Of a stretch of 64,000 nt of DNA, positions 7,849 to 17,300 are shown one piece after another. How positions within the stretch are numbered: position 1 is the stretch's first letter; each line of letters starts with the position of its first letter. A program made the translations under genes and the position numbers. The DNA comes from Halorubrum depositum (GTDB taxonomy: Archaea; Halobacteriota; Halobacteria; Halobacteriales; Haloferacaceae), in the NCBI RefSeq assembly GCF_007671725.1, contig NZ_VCNM01000002.1:1-64000 (forward strand), read 5' to 3'. Under the pieces are notes generated by a model. It was not told the DNA's origin, searched no databases, and saw only the letters and a program-made list of their open reading frames with translations.

Positions 7849-9117
7849 TCACTCCCCGCCGACCGCGACCCGCGCCAGCGCCCCCGCCAGCACCTCGGTC
7901 GCGGCCGCGCAGTCCGCCCAGTCGGTCCACTCGCGGGGGTTGTGCGAGATTCCGTCCCGCGAGGGCGCGAACAGCAGGGAGGCGTCGGTGACGCGGGCGA
8001 CGCGCATCGCGTCGTGCGCCGCGCCGGAGTGGAGGTCGATCGCGGTCCGCCCGGCGTCGGTTGCGGCGGCGTGCGCGGCCTCCCGGAGCCGGTCGCTCAT
8101 CGGCGTCGGCGCCACGTCGAAGGGGCGTTCGAGCGACGTCTCGACGCCCCGCTCGCGCTCCAGCCGGGCGAGCGACTCGCGCGCGGCCGAGACGATTGTC
8201 TCCATCGACGCGGCCTCGACGTCGCGCACGTCCACGCCGGCGTCGACGCGGCCCGGGACGACGTTCGTCGCGTTCGGCGAGACGGTGAGCGACCCCACGG
8301 TGCCGACCGCGGAGGCGCTCGACTCGTCGACGACCGCGTTCGCGGCCGACTCCACGTCGAGGACGAACTCGCTCGCGGCCGCGAGCGCGTCGGTCCGGTC
8401 GCCCATCGCGGTCGCGCCCGCGTGGTTCGCCTCGCCCTCGATCGCGACCTCGCAGTGGGTGATCCCGGTGATCGTCGTCACCACGCCGGCGTCCGCGCCC
8501 GCATCCTCCAGAACGGTGTCCTGCTCGACGTGGAGCTCGTAGAACGCCGCCCACCTCGCGGGGCCGATCGCGTCGTCGCCGCGGTAGCCGATCCGGTCGA
8601 GCGCCTCGCCCAGCGTCTCCCCGTCGTCGCTCTCTGACGCGAGGGCCTCGTCGAGGGTCGTCTCGCCGGTCGCCACCGACGACCCGAGCAGCCCGTTCCC
8701 GAACGTGGACCCCTCCTCCTCGGTGAAACTGACGACGCCGACCGGGCGCTCGGGATCGACGCTCGCGGCCTGCATCGCCCGCACCGCCTCCAGCGCGGCG
8801 TACACCCCGAGCGGGCCGTCGAAGATCCCGCCCTCGGGGACGCTGTCGAGGTGGCTCCCGCTCACGACGGGCGCCGCCTCCGGGTCCGCCGACTCCGGTG
8901 TCCACGTGCCGAGGACGTTTCCGACCTCGTCGACGGCGACGTCGAGGCCGGCCGCCTCCATCCGTTCCACGAGCCGGTCGCGGGCGGCGGCGTTCGCCTC
9001 GCTCCCGGTCCGGTTCGTCCGGCCGCGCTTCTCCGGGTCGTCGTACTCGACGCGTCCGAACGCCGCGTTCGCTTCCAGGTCCGCGCGGAGGCGGTCGGCG
9101 TCGATTGTCAGGTCCAT
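7849..9117 (-). CDS. M20-family Zn-dependent amidohydrolase (allantoate/N-carbamoyl-amino-acid type)
   Basis: A 422-aa cytosolic metallohydrolase of the hydantoinase/carbamoylase branch of M20. Metal-ligand motifs are visible: SGSHLDSVPEGGIFDGPLGV (His and Asp), FTEEEGSTFGNGLLGS (Glu pair) and ELHVEQDTVLED (His). A dimerisation-domain segment TGITHCEVAIEGEANHAGATAMGDR follows, and a late His is in SGAAHDAM. Members cleave carbamoyl or amide bonds, for example allantoate, N-carbamoyl-amino acids or ureidoglycine; the substrate is not decided by sequence alone. The start MDLTIDADRLRADLEANAAFG is the family-like N-terminus. No purine-catabolism genes are adjacent, so the pathway is open. Confidence 0.85.
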   Translation of the reverse strand: MDLTIDADRLRADLEANAAFGRVEYDDPEKRGRTNRTGSEANAAARDRLVERMEAAGLDVAVDEVGNVLGTWTPESADPEAAPVVSGSHLDSVPEGGIFDGPLGVYAALEAVRAMQAASVDPERPVGVVSFTEEEGSTFGNGLLGSSVATGETTLDEALASESDDGETLGEALDRIGYRGDDAIGPARWAAFYELHVEQDTVLEDAGADAGVVTTITGITHCEVAIEGEANHAGATAMGDRTDALAAASEFVLDVESAANAVVDESSASAVGTVGSLTVSPNATNVVPGRVDAGVDVRDVEAASMETIVSAARESLARLERERGVETSLERPFDVAPTPMSDRLREAAHAAATDAGRTAIDLHSGAAHDAMRVARVTDASLLFAPSRDGISHNPREWTDWADCAAATEVLAGALARVAVGGE

Positions 9118-9246
9118 GCGCGGATCGGAGCGCCGCCGGACCAAAACGGTTCGTGGTCGGGGCGGGGCCGAGGGCGACGCCGCCATCGCAGCCGGAGACG
9201 GGGCCGAGCGCGACGATTTCGGGGCAGCGATCCGAGCCCCAAAGAC

Positions 9247-9254
9247 ACTTATTA
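9247..9254 (+). promoter_or_regulatory. TATA box for the 70-aa membrane protein
   Basis: The A/T-rich ACTTATTA is centred about 26 nt before the ATG at 9277. This suggests a leaderless transcript. Confidence 0.45.
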
Positions 9255-9276
9255 CGTCCCCGAGTGAGTTCGACCG

Positions 9277-9489
9277 ATGTCCCCGATACTGCTGCAGGAG
9301 GCCCTGGCCGGCGGGATCGCCTTCCTGTTCGGTCTGCTGGTGCTGCTCGTACAGCTCGCCATCATCGTCTGGATCTACTCGGACGCGAAGCAGCGCAGCG
9401 ACCAGCCCGCGTTCCTGTGGGCCATCGTCGCCTTCCTCGCGCCGCTGCTCGGCCTCGTCCTCTACTTCATCATCGGTCGGAACCGGTAG
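9277..9489 (+). CDS. Small two-helix membrane protein (PLDc_N-like)
   Basis: A 70-aa protein with two hydrophobic helices. The first, about residues 12-35, ends in the cytosolic YSDAKQRSDQPAFLW turn. The second, about residues 46-66, ends FIIGRNR. The arrangement resembles the short phospholipase-D N-terminal (PLDc_N) membrane domain, which often occurs alone. Function unknown. A TATA-like box at the right distance supports expression. It is convergent with the exchanger gene, with 4 bp between stops. Confidence 0.75.
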   Translation: MSPILLQEALAGGIAFLFGLLVLLVQLAIIVWIYSDAKQRSDQPAFLWAIVAFLAPLLGLVLYFIIGRNR

Positions 9490-9493
9490 GCGC

Positions 9494-10525
9494 TCACACG
9501 CCCCGCAAGAGGCTCGTCGCTCCGACCGTTTCTGCGACCACCCACGTCACGAACAGCAGGTACGCCGCGAGCAGGAGGTACGACTCCCGGCTCGTGAGCG
9601 ACAGGTCCGTCCGGAGCGCCGCGAACAGAAGCACCGTCGCCAGCGTGAGCACGCCGAACATCGGGACGGCCGTCGAGAAGTTCACCTCGACGCGGCCGAC
9701 GATGAGCACCCCGAGCGGGATGGCGACGAGGAGGTCGAACGTGTTCGAGCCGAGCACGTTCCCGAGGCTGGTCGCGCCGCGCCCCTCCTCCGCCGTCCGG
9801 AGGCTCACTAGGGTGTCGGGGAGGCTCGTCGCCGCCGCGACGATCGTGACGCCCGCGAGGAACTCGGGGATACCGAAGGTCGCGCCGAGCGACTCCACCG
9901 ACGCGACCAGCCGTTCGACGGTCACCACGATGACGAGCAGTCCGGCCGCGAGCTTCCCCCACTCCCGGCCGACGTCGACCCCCTCGCGGACCGTCTCCAC
10001 GTCGGCGTCGCCCACGTCCTGGTACTGGATGAACAGGTAGAGCCCGTACAGCGTCAGCGGGATGAGCGCCAGCGGTCGGGTCAGTTCGCCCGCGATCCCC
10101 TCCGAAGGGACCGGGACGTAGATGACCGCGAGCGAGAACGTCACGACGAGCGCCGCGACGGCGATCATGTAGAACTGCGCCTCCTTGTACACGATCGTCC
10201 GGCTGGACTCCAGCGGGCCCTCCGCGTTGAGCCCCGACAACGCGGGGATCACGAGGATGTTGAAGATGGCGGAACCGACGAGCGCGCCCACGCCCATGTC
10301 GAAGACGCCGACGAGCGCGGTGACGAGCACGCTCACCAGCTCCGGGAAGCTCGACCCGACGGCGACGACGATCGACCCCTGCACGACGGCCGGCAGCCCG
10401 TAGTACGCGGAGAGCGTCTCGGCCGCCTCCTCGAGCCATCCGCTGCCGATCCAGATGGCAGCGGTCGCGGCGACAATCACCGCGACGTGGACGAGCGGCG
10501 AACTTGGGATGATGCTCCCGAGCAC
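9494..10525 (-). CDS. Cation/Ca2+ antiporter (CaCA family, YrbG-like)
   Basis: A 343-aa membrane protein of about ten helices with the two inverted alpha repeats of the Ca2+:cation antiporter superfamily. Alpha-1 has GSSFPELVSVLVTAL followed by GSAIFNIL. Alpha-2 has AATSLPDTLVSL and GNVLGSNTFDLL. The acidic residues in these repeats (E and D after P) coordinate the ion, so the protein probably exports Ca2+ in exchange for Na+ or H+. Its start lies 4 bp downstream of the malQ stop on the same strand, so the two may be co-transcribed, although they share no obvious function. Confidence 0.88.
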   Translation of the reverse strand: MLGSIIPSSPLVHVAVIVAATAAIWIGSGWLEEAAETLSAYYGLPAVVQGSIVVAVGSSFPELVSVLVTALVGVFDMGVGALVGSAIFNILVIPALSGLNAEGPLESSRTIVYKEAQFYMIAVAALVVTFSLAVIYVPVPSEGIAGELTRPLALIPLTLYGLYLFIQYQDVGDADVETVREGVDVGREWGKLAAGLLVIVVTVERLVASVESLGATFGIPEFLAGVTIVAAATSLPDTLVSLRTAEEGRGATSLGNVLGSNTFDLLVAIPLGVLIVGRVEVNFSTAVPMFGVLTLATVLLFAALRTDLSLTSRESYLLLAAYLLFVTWVVAETVGATSLLRGV

Positions 10526-10529
10526 CGCG

Positions 10530-12020
10530 CTACCGGATGTGCCGTCCGGCGAGCTCCCACAGCCGGTCAGCGATCTCGTCGTCGAGCTGGTCCCGAGTGA
10601 CGCGCCACTCCCAGTTACCGTCGATCGTCCCCGGCTCGTTGAACCGCGACTCGCTGCCGAGCCCGAGCAGGTCCTGCATCGTCGTCACGGCGAGCACCGC
10701 CTCGGAGCTCCACACCTCGTCGATGACCTCCCACTCCGGCGCGCGGTCGCCGTCGGCGCCGACGTTGTACCTGAAGCAGTCGCGTTGGCGCTCGGGGAGG
10801 TCCTCGAAGTAGCCGACCCACGTGTCCGTGTCGTGGGTGGACGTGTAGCCGACGACGCCCTCGGGGTAGTGCATCGGCTGGTACGGGTTCCCCTCCTGAC
10901 ACCAGTCGGCGTACTGCGGGACGCGCATCCCCGGGAAGCCGAACTCGGCCATCAGCTCGTTCATCGCCGGCTCTTCGAAGCCGAGGTCCTCGGCGATGAA
11001 CGGAGCCTGCCCCAGCTCGCGCTCGACCGTCTCGAAGAAGTCGCGACCCGGTCCCTCCCGCCACTCGCCGGCGGCCGGGTCGTCGCGGTCGGCCGGGATC
11101 GCCCAGTACTTCGCGAACCCGAGGAAGTGGTCGAGCCGCGCCACGTCGGCGAGCTCGAACAGGCGCCGGAACCGGGCGATCCACCAGTCGTACTCTCGCT
11201 CGGCGAGCCGCTCCCAGTCGTAGACGGGGTTCCCCCAGCGCTGCCCGTCGTCGCCCGGGTTCGGCGGGACGCCCGCGACCTCGGTCGGGCGGTTCCCCTC
11301 GTCGAGCCGGAACGCCTCCGGGTTCGCCCACACGTCGGCCGAGTCGAGCGCGACGTAGATCGGCACGTCGCCGACGATCGAGACGCCCTCCTCGGCCGCG
11401 ACCGCGCGGAGGTCGCGCCACTGCCGGTCGAACGTCCACTGCACGAACTCCCGGAACCGGACCTCGGTCGCGTGCTCCTCGCGGGCGTCGGCGAGCGCCT
11501 CGGGGTCGCGGGTGCGGAGCGGCTCCGGCCACTCGACCCACGTCCCCTCGGGGCGCGCCTCGGCGAGCGCCCGGAACAGCGCGTAGTCGTCGAGCCAGGG
11601 CTCGCGCTCGCGGAAGGCGTCGAGGTCGGCCTCGGCCTCGGGCGCGTCCGCGGCGTCGAACCGCTCGAATGCGTCGCGCAACAGCGGGAGCTTGTACTCG
11701 CGGACCGCGCCGTAGTCGACCCGGTCGTCGGGGAAGTCGGGGACCGGTTCGAGGTCGGCCTCGTCGAGCCGGCCGTCGGCGACGAGCCCGTCGAGATCGA
11801 TCAGGAGGGGGTTGCCGGCGAACGCCGACGGCGACTGGTACGGCGACTCCCCGGCGCCGTGTATCGTCGGCCCGAGCGGGCAGATCTGCCAGTGGTCGAC
11901 GTCGGCGTCGCCGAGGAACGAGAGGAACGCCTCCGCGCCGTCGCCGAGGTCGCCGATCCCGTGTCGTCCCGGCAGCGAGGTGACGTGGCAGAACACGCCG
12001 TCGGAGCGGTCGAATCGCAT
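10530..12020 (-). CDS. malQ: 4-alpha-glucanotransferase (GH77)
   Basis: A 496-aa amylomaltase that moves alpha-1,4-glucan segments between maltodextrins, or to glucose. GH77 landmarks in order are CHVTSLPGRHGIGDLG (start), SPYQSPSAFAGNPLLIDL, DVWANPEAFRLDE, AGVPPNPGDDGQRWGNP, VARLDHFLGFAKYW (nucleophile Asp), FIAEDLGF (acid/base Glu) and TSTHDTDTWVGY (third Asp). No signal peptide, so cytosolic. It is the middle of a glucan-processing block with the GH13 enzyme upstream (103 bp gap, same strand) and the GH15 enzyme. The ATG at 12020 gives the conserved N-terminus; the upstream extension is Ser/Arg-rich read-through. Confidence 0.95.
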   Translation of the reverse strand: MRFDRSDGVFCHVTSLPGRHGIGDLGDGAEAFLSFLGDADVDHWQICPLGPTIHGAGESPYQSPSAFAGNPLLIDLDGLVADGRLDEADLEPVPDFPDDRVDYGAVREYKLPLLRDAFERFDAADAPEAEADLDAFREREPWLDDYALFRALAEARPEGTWVEWPEPLRTRDPEALADAREEHATEVRFREFVQWTFDRQWRDLRAVAAEEGVSIVGDVPIYVALDSADVWANPEAFRLDEGNRPTEVAGVPPNPGDDGQRWGNPVYDWERLAEREYDWWIARFRRLFELADVARLDHFLGFAKYWAIPADRDDPAAGEWREGPGRDFFETVERELGQAPFIAEDLGFEEPAMNELMAEFGFPGMRVPQYADWCQEGNPYQPMHYPEGVVGYTSTHDTDTWVGYFEDLPERQRDCFRYNVGADGDRAPEWEVIDEVWSSEAVLAVTTMQDLLGLGSESRFNEPGTIDGNWEWRVTRDQLDDEIADRLWELAGRHIR

Positions 12021-12123
12021 GCGTCCCCCTGCGACCCCCACCGACTCAAGCGTTGCGTCCGTGTCACTATCGCGGGCGGCGCCCCGGACCGACGCTGAGG
12101 CGGGGATCGACCCCGCCCGACGC

Positions 12124-14250
12124 TCACTCCCGCTCCCGGACGACAGCGACCTCGTCGACGCTGATCCGCTCGGTCCCCTCGCCGTCGACGACGACGCAGG
12201 AGTCGCCGGTGACCAGGTCGCGGTCCGCGTGGTCGGCGTCGACCGCGACGCTCGCCGGCTCCGGGGCGAAGTTGAGGACAACGATCAGCGACTCCGCGTC
12301 GTCGCGCCGGCGGAACGCCACCACGTCGTCGGGGTGGACGTCCCCGCTGGCGACGATCGGTCGCTCGTCGAGGTCGCCGCTGGCGACGTGGTACCCCACC
12401 CGTTCGAGGTCGCCGTCGGCGCCGAGCGCCGGATGGTCCTCTCGGGTCGCGATCAGGCGCTCGTAGCGCTCGCGGACCGGTTCGCGCGCGTGGTCCCACG
12501 CGATCGCGTCCCGGCGGCCGCGCTGCCCGATCTCCTGGCCGGCGTACACCATCGGCACGCCGGGGAGCGTGAACGTCGCGGCGCCGGCGGCGGCCGCGGC
12601 CGCGTCCCCGCACTCGACGCGGTAGCGCGTCTCGTCGTGGTTCTCGATGTACTGGAGGAAGCCGGCGTGGTCGGGGAAGCCGATCTCCGCGCGCTGGTCG
12701 ATCGCGTCCAGCACCGACGCGGCGGGCTCGGCGCCGCGGCCGACCTGTCGGAGCTGGAAGTACAGCGTCGCGTCGAAGTGGACGTCGAACATCCCCTCGT
12801 GGAAGCCGGGGATGTACGGGATCGTCTCGTCCATCAGCAGGAACTCGCGGTCCTTCGCCTTCACCCGGTCGCGGAGCTCGCGCCAGAACGAGTCGGGCAC
12901 GGCCCACGCCATGTCGCAGCGGAACCCGTCCACGAGCGGCGCCCACTCGTCGATCACGTCGAGCAGGAACCGCCGCACGTCGAGGTTCGCGTGGTTCAGA
13001 TTCGCGATCAGCTCCCAGTCGAAGTACGTCCCCGGCTCGCCAGACTCCTGCCACTCGAAGCGGTCGCGGTACGGCGACTCCGGATTCCGATAGGCGTCCC
13101 GGAACCACTCGTGGTCGCGCGCGGTGTGGTTGGCGACGAAGTCGAACAGCACCCGCATCCCGTTGTCGTGGGCGGCCTCGACGAGCGCCTCGTAGTCGTC
13201 GCGGTCGCCGAGGTCCTCGGCCACGTCGAAGAAGTCGACGATGTTGTAGCCGTGCGGCTTCCCGTCGTGCTGGAGGACGGGGGTGAGCCACAGCGTGTCG
13301 ACGCCGAGGGCGGCGATCTCCGGGATCCGGTCTTCGATCGCCGCGAACGCCTCCCCCTCGTCGGCGTCGGCGAACGTCCGGACGTACACCTCGTAGACGG
13401 TCGCGTCCGCCGTCCACTCGGGCGGCTGGTTGAGCCGGACGGTCTCGAAGGCGGGCCCGTCGGCGCCGGTCGCGGCCGTCGGGTCCGGGTCGTTCGCCTC
13501 GTCCGCGTCGGGAAGCGCCCCCTGACCGGCTCGCTCGACCGCGACCGCGTCGGCGACGCTCACCCGCTGTTCGCGCCCCGGCTCGCGGGCGACGGCGACC
13601 CCGTGGACGCGGAGCCGGTCCGGCACGGCGTCGGTCGGGACCCGGAGGGCGCGCCCGTCGTCGGTCGTCCGGGCCGCGTCCCGCGGGTCGCGTCGCCCCT
13701 CCGCGACCGCGCGCTCGACGTCGCGGTCGTCGACGACGAAGGCGACGGCCAGGTCGGACGCGTCGAGGGCGGACTCGGGGTTGGGCGTCGGCGTCGCCCG
13801 GACGACGACTTCGGCGCTCTCGCCGCCGACCGCGCCGCTCCCGCTCGGTTCGCCTCCCGCCGCCTCCTCGACGGTCGCGTCGAGCCGAACGCGCGGCTTT
13901 CCGACGCCCTCGTGGGCGCGCTCGGCGCCGTAGTCGATCGCGGCGTGGTCGGCGTCGCGGTCGCGGATCGCCGTGCCGCTGCCGCCGGCGACGTCGACGC
14001 CCTCGTAGCTCGCCGCGAACGCGCGGACCGTGAGGAGGTGGTCGCCGTCGGGCGCGTCGAGGCCGAGGCGGTAGCGTCCGGGAGCGTCCGGCGTGAACTC
14101 CGTCACCGATTCGTCGCCGACGGTCGCCTCGCTGTCCGGCGGCGCGTCGGCGACGCGCCACTCGTAACTCGCCGTCGGGTCCGGGTCCCGCGGCGCGAGC
14201 TGCGTCGTCTCCCCGGTCGAGAGGAATCGGGGGGGTCCAGGGTGGTGCAT
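12124..14250 (-). CDS. GH13 alpha-amylase / cyclomaltodextrinase-like glycosidase
   Basis: A 708-aa enzyme. Residues 1 to about 280 form beta-rich accessory domains with Asp/Ala-rich linkers. The (beta/alpha)8 catalytic domain begins near WTADATVYEVYVRTFAD. The four GH13 regions are present: DFVANHT (I), GFRCDMAW with the nucleophile Asp (II), LLMDETIPY with the acid/base Glu (III) and YIENHDETRY (IV). A C-terminal beta domain ends in VAVVRERE. There is no signal peptide, so it most likely degrades internal maltodextrin or glycogen, handing products to MalQ and the GH15 enzyme. An in-frame ATG 9 nt upstream is possible, but MHHPGPPRFL looks more natural. It is divergent from the glucoamylase. 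Confidence 0.92.
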   Translation of the reverse strand: MHHPGPPRFLSTGETTQLAPRDPDPTASYEWRVADAPPDSEATVGDESVTEFTPDAPGRYRLGLDAPDGDHLLTVRAFAASYEGVDVAGGSGTAIRDRDADHAAIDYGAERAHEGVGKPRVRLDATVEEAAGGEPSGSGAVGGESAEVVVRATPTPNPESALDASDLAVAFVVDDRDVERAVAEGRRDPRDAARTTDDGRALRVPTDAVPDRLRVHGVAVAREPGREQRVSVADAVAVERAGQGALPDADEANDPDPTAATGADGPAFETVRLNQPPEWTADATVYEVYVRTFADADEGEAFAAIEDRIPEIAALGVDTLWLTPVLQHDGKPHGYNIVDFFDVAEDLGDRDDYEALVEAAHDNGMRVLFDFVANHTARDHEWFRDAYRNPESPYRDRFEWQESGEPGTYFDWELIANLNHANLDVRRFLLDVIDEWAPLVDGFRCDMAWAVPDSFWRELRDRVKAKDREFLLMDETIPYIPGFHEGMFDVHFDATLYFQLRQVGRGAEPAASVLDAIDQRAEIGFPDHAGFLQYIENHDETRYRVECGDAAAAAAGAATFTLPGVPMVYAGQEIGQRGRRDAIAWDHAREPVRERYERLIATREDHPALGADGDLERVGYHVASGDLDERPIVASGDVHPDDVVAFRRRDDAESLIVVLNFAPEPASVAVDADHADRDLVTGDSCVVVDGEGTERISVDEVAVVRERE

Positions 14251-14332
14251 GGGACACACATCAACGCCCGGGGTCTTCGGTGTTGCTCTTCGCTCGATCG
14301 CGTCGGGGCCGACGGCTCGCCTCGTTCGTCAA

Positions 14333-14342
14333 GGCTTTTACC
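14333..14342 (+). promoter_or_regulatory. TATA box for the glucoamylase gene
   Basis: GGCTTTTACC is centred about 26 nt before the ATG at 14363, fitting a leaderless transcript. It lies in the 112-bp divergent region between the GH13 and GH15 genes. A shared operator is possible, but I do not see a convincing palindrome there. Confidence 0.5.
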
Positions 14343-14362
14343 GAGGGAATCGCAGGGCGACT

Positions 14363-17300
14363 ATGCGACTGCGTACCGCTCTCACGGAGCACGAACGTCG
14401 GCGCGGCGAGCGCTATCCGGCGGAGCGTCCCACGACCGCCGGCGCGTTCACGGGCGACGACGGCCGTCTGGTCCACGTCGGACCCGACGGCACCGTCCAC
14501 GACTGTTCGTACTCCCTGTCGGGAGTCGGCGGGGCCGATCGGCTCCGAATGGGGATCACGGCCGGTCGCGGCGTCCGCTGGTTCGACGACCTCACCACGA
14601 CGCGTCAACACTACGACGGCGACACCCCGCTCGTCGAGACCGAGTACGACGCGGGGCGGTACACGATCCACCAGTTCGACCTCGTCGTGAGCGACACCCA
14701 CCTCACCCACGTCGAACTGCGCGGCGCGCCGCCGGCCGGTGCCGAACTGGTGGCCGCCTGCGCGTTCTCGCCCGACATGGTCGAGGGCCGCGTCGGGAAC
14801 CTGGTCCACCAGGAGGCGGGGCCGGCCGACGGGAGCGTCGTCGAGGTGTACCACCGCTCCGAGCACGACTTCCTCACTGCGTCGACGGGGCTCTCGGCGG
14901 CGCACGGCCAGCGGCTCCGCACGATCACGGAGCTGCTCGGCGAGGACGAGAACGGGTTCCCCCACCGCGGGGAGATCGACCAGCGCGAGGACTCGCGGCT
15001 CACCCCCGACGTCGTCGTCCGCGCGCCGTTCGAGCGCGACGGCCGGACCGAGCGCGTCACGCTGGCGAGCCGCGCGGTCGTGGACCGGCAGGAGACCCGG
15101 GACACCGGAGAGGACGCGATGGCCGCGCTCTCCGACGGCCCCGACCGCCAGCGGCGGATCGAGGAGCTCTCGCGGATCGCGACCGCCTACCCCGACGCCG
15201 ACGACCTCCGCGAAGCGGCGGCGGGCCGGGGGCCGACGGTCCCCGAGGACGTCCCGCGCCGGGGCGTGATCGCGAGCGACCTCCGCGCGCTCGACCTGCT
15301 GACGGCCGAGTCCGGCGCCCGGATCGCCGCCCCCGAGTTCGACCCCTTCTACTCGACCTCCGGCGGCTACGGCTACACCTGGTTCCGCGACGAGGCGGAG
15401 ACCGCGACGGCGCTGCTGAGCGCGAGCGAGGAGATCGGTCTCGACGCCGACGAGGAGCTGCTCGCGACGGCCGCCTTCTTCTGTCGCACGCAGGACGCCG
15501 ACGGCTCGTGGCCCCACCGCGTCTGGGCCGACTCCGGCAAGGTCGCCCCCGGCTGGGCGAACGCCCGGATCGAGGGCGCCAACGGGACAGCCGGCCCGAA
15601 CGACCAGCTCGACCAGCCCGCGTCCGTGGTCGCGTTCCTCGCCCGGCTCCGACGAACGACGGACCTCCCCGAGGAGTGGCGCGAGCGGATCGACGCGACG
15701 ATCGCCGACGCGGTCGCCTTCCTCCGCGAGACGACCGAGGACGACGGGCTCCCCCGCCGCTGTCAGAACTGCTGGGAGAACGCGCTCGGGCGGTTCACCC
15801 ACACCGGGGCGACGTACCTCCGCGCGTTCGCCGCGGTCGCCCGCGCCCCGGTCGACGACGAGACGCGCGTCGCGGCGGCCGCGGCGGCCGACGAGGCGCT
15901 CGCCGGGCTCGACGGCCGCTGGAACCCCGACACCGAACGGTTCCCGCAGCGCGCGAGCGCTGGGAGCCGCGACGACCGAGCGGACGCCAGCACGTTCGCG
16001 CTCGCGGGCGCGACCGCAGAGTACGCGGCGCTGCGAGAAGAGCGCGCCGAGGTCGACGGCGCGGTCACCGATGGCTCCGGCGCGGCGGTCGCGACGGCCG
16101 ACTTCGAGCTGTTCCTCGACCGCGTGTCGACCCACGTCCGGAACTCGGTCGAGGCGCTCCGCCGCGAGACGGCCGACGTCGAGGGGCTCGTCAGGTTCAC
16201 CGGCGACGACTGGCGCACCGCCGAGCAGGGCGCCGCGAAGGTGTGGTCGATCGCGACGCTGTGGGGCGCGACGGCCGCTGCCGGGCTCGGCGGGCTGATC
16301 CGCGAGCGCGACGGAGACGGTGACGGCGACGGCGAGGGCGCCGACGATGACGACGCCGACGAGCTGTTCGGGGCGGCCCGCGACCTGTACCGGCTCTGCG
16401 AGCCGGACGGCCACTTCGTTAACGACGCCGGGCTGTTCGCCGAGCAGGCGTTCGACGACGGCGACCTCGACAGCGCGACGCCGATCGGGTGGTCGCACGC
16501 GCTCCGGATCGAGGCGACGGTGACGCTCGCGAAGCACGGCGCGCTCCCGGTCCCGCACGACCGGCCGACCGGGCCGGACGAGGCGCCCCACTGGACGACG
16601 GGCCGGAAGTTCGGCGTCGGCACGCCCGCCGACCACGAGACCGACGACCCGGTCCCGGTCTGGTTCACGCTGACCGAGGGCGCGCTCACCGAGGCGCGGT
16701 TCCCCCGGATCGACGTGATGAACGTCCGGACGTTCGACTTCCTCATTGCCGACCCGGAGACGGGCCACACCGTCCGGACGTTCGACGAGACGAGTCACGT
16801 CACCACGACGGAGACGGTGGAGCGGACGACGGAGCCGACGGTCGGCGACGCGCTGGCGTACACGCAGACGATCCGAGAGACCGGCGACGGCCACGGCCAC
16901 GAGTGGACGCTCACCGTCGAGTACGCGGTCGACACGGACGGCGACGCGGTCCTCGCCGACGTCGACTTCGAGGGCGAGCGGGAGTACGACGTGTACGCCC
17001 TCGTCGACACGACGATCACGAACGTCGGCACCAACGACCGGGGCGACCGCGTGGCGGGCGCCGACGGCTACCACCTGCTCGCCCGCAACGACGACGCGGC
17101 GGAGCGGAACACGGGGAAGCTCGTCGACGACGACGGCGACTCCTTCGAGGTCGCGCTCGCGCTCGCCAGCGACGACCGGTTCGAGTGGGCCAGCGTCCTC
17201 GCGGCCGGCGGCGGGGAGGCCGACGCCCTGTTCGGCGACGGCGAGCGCGGCGAGGGCGCCGCGGAGGCGACCGGCAACGTCGTCCTCGCCGGACTCGTCG

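Noticed and set aside
11812-16323. Long plus-strand frame crossing malQ, the GH13 gene and the start of the glucoamylase
   Set aside because: It runs antisense or out of frame through three better genes and shows Arg/Asp low-complexity throughout.
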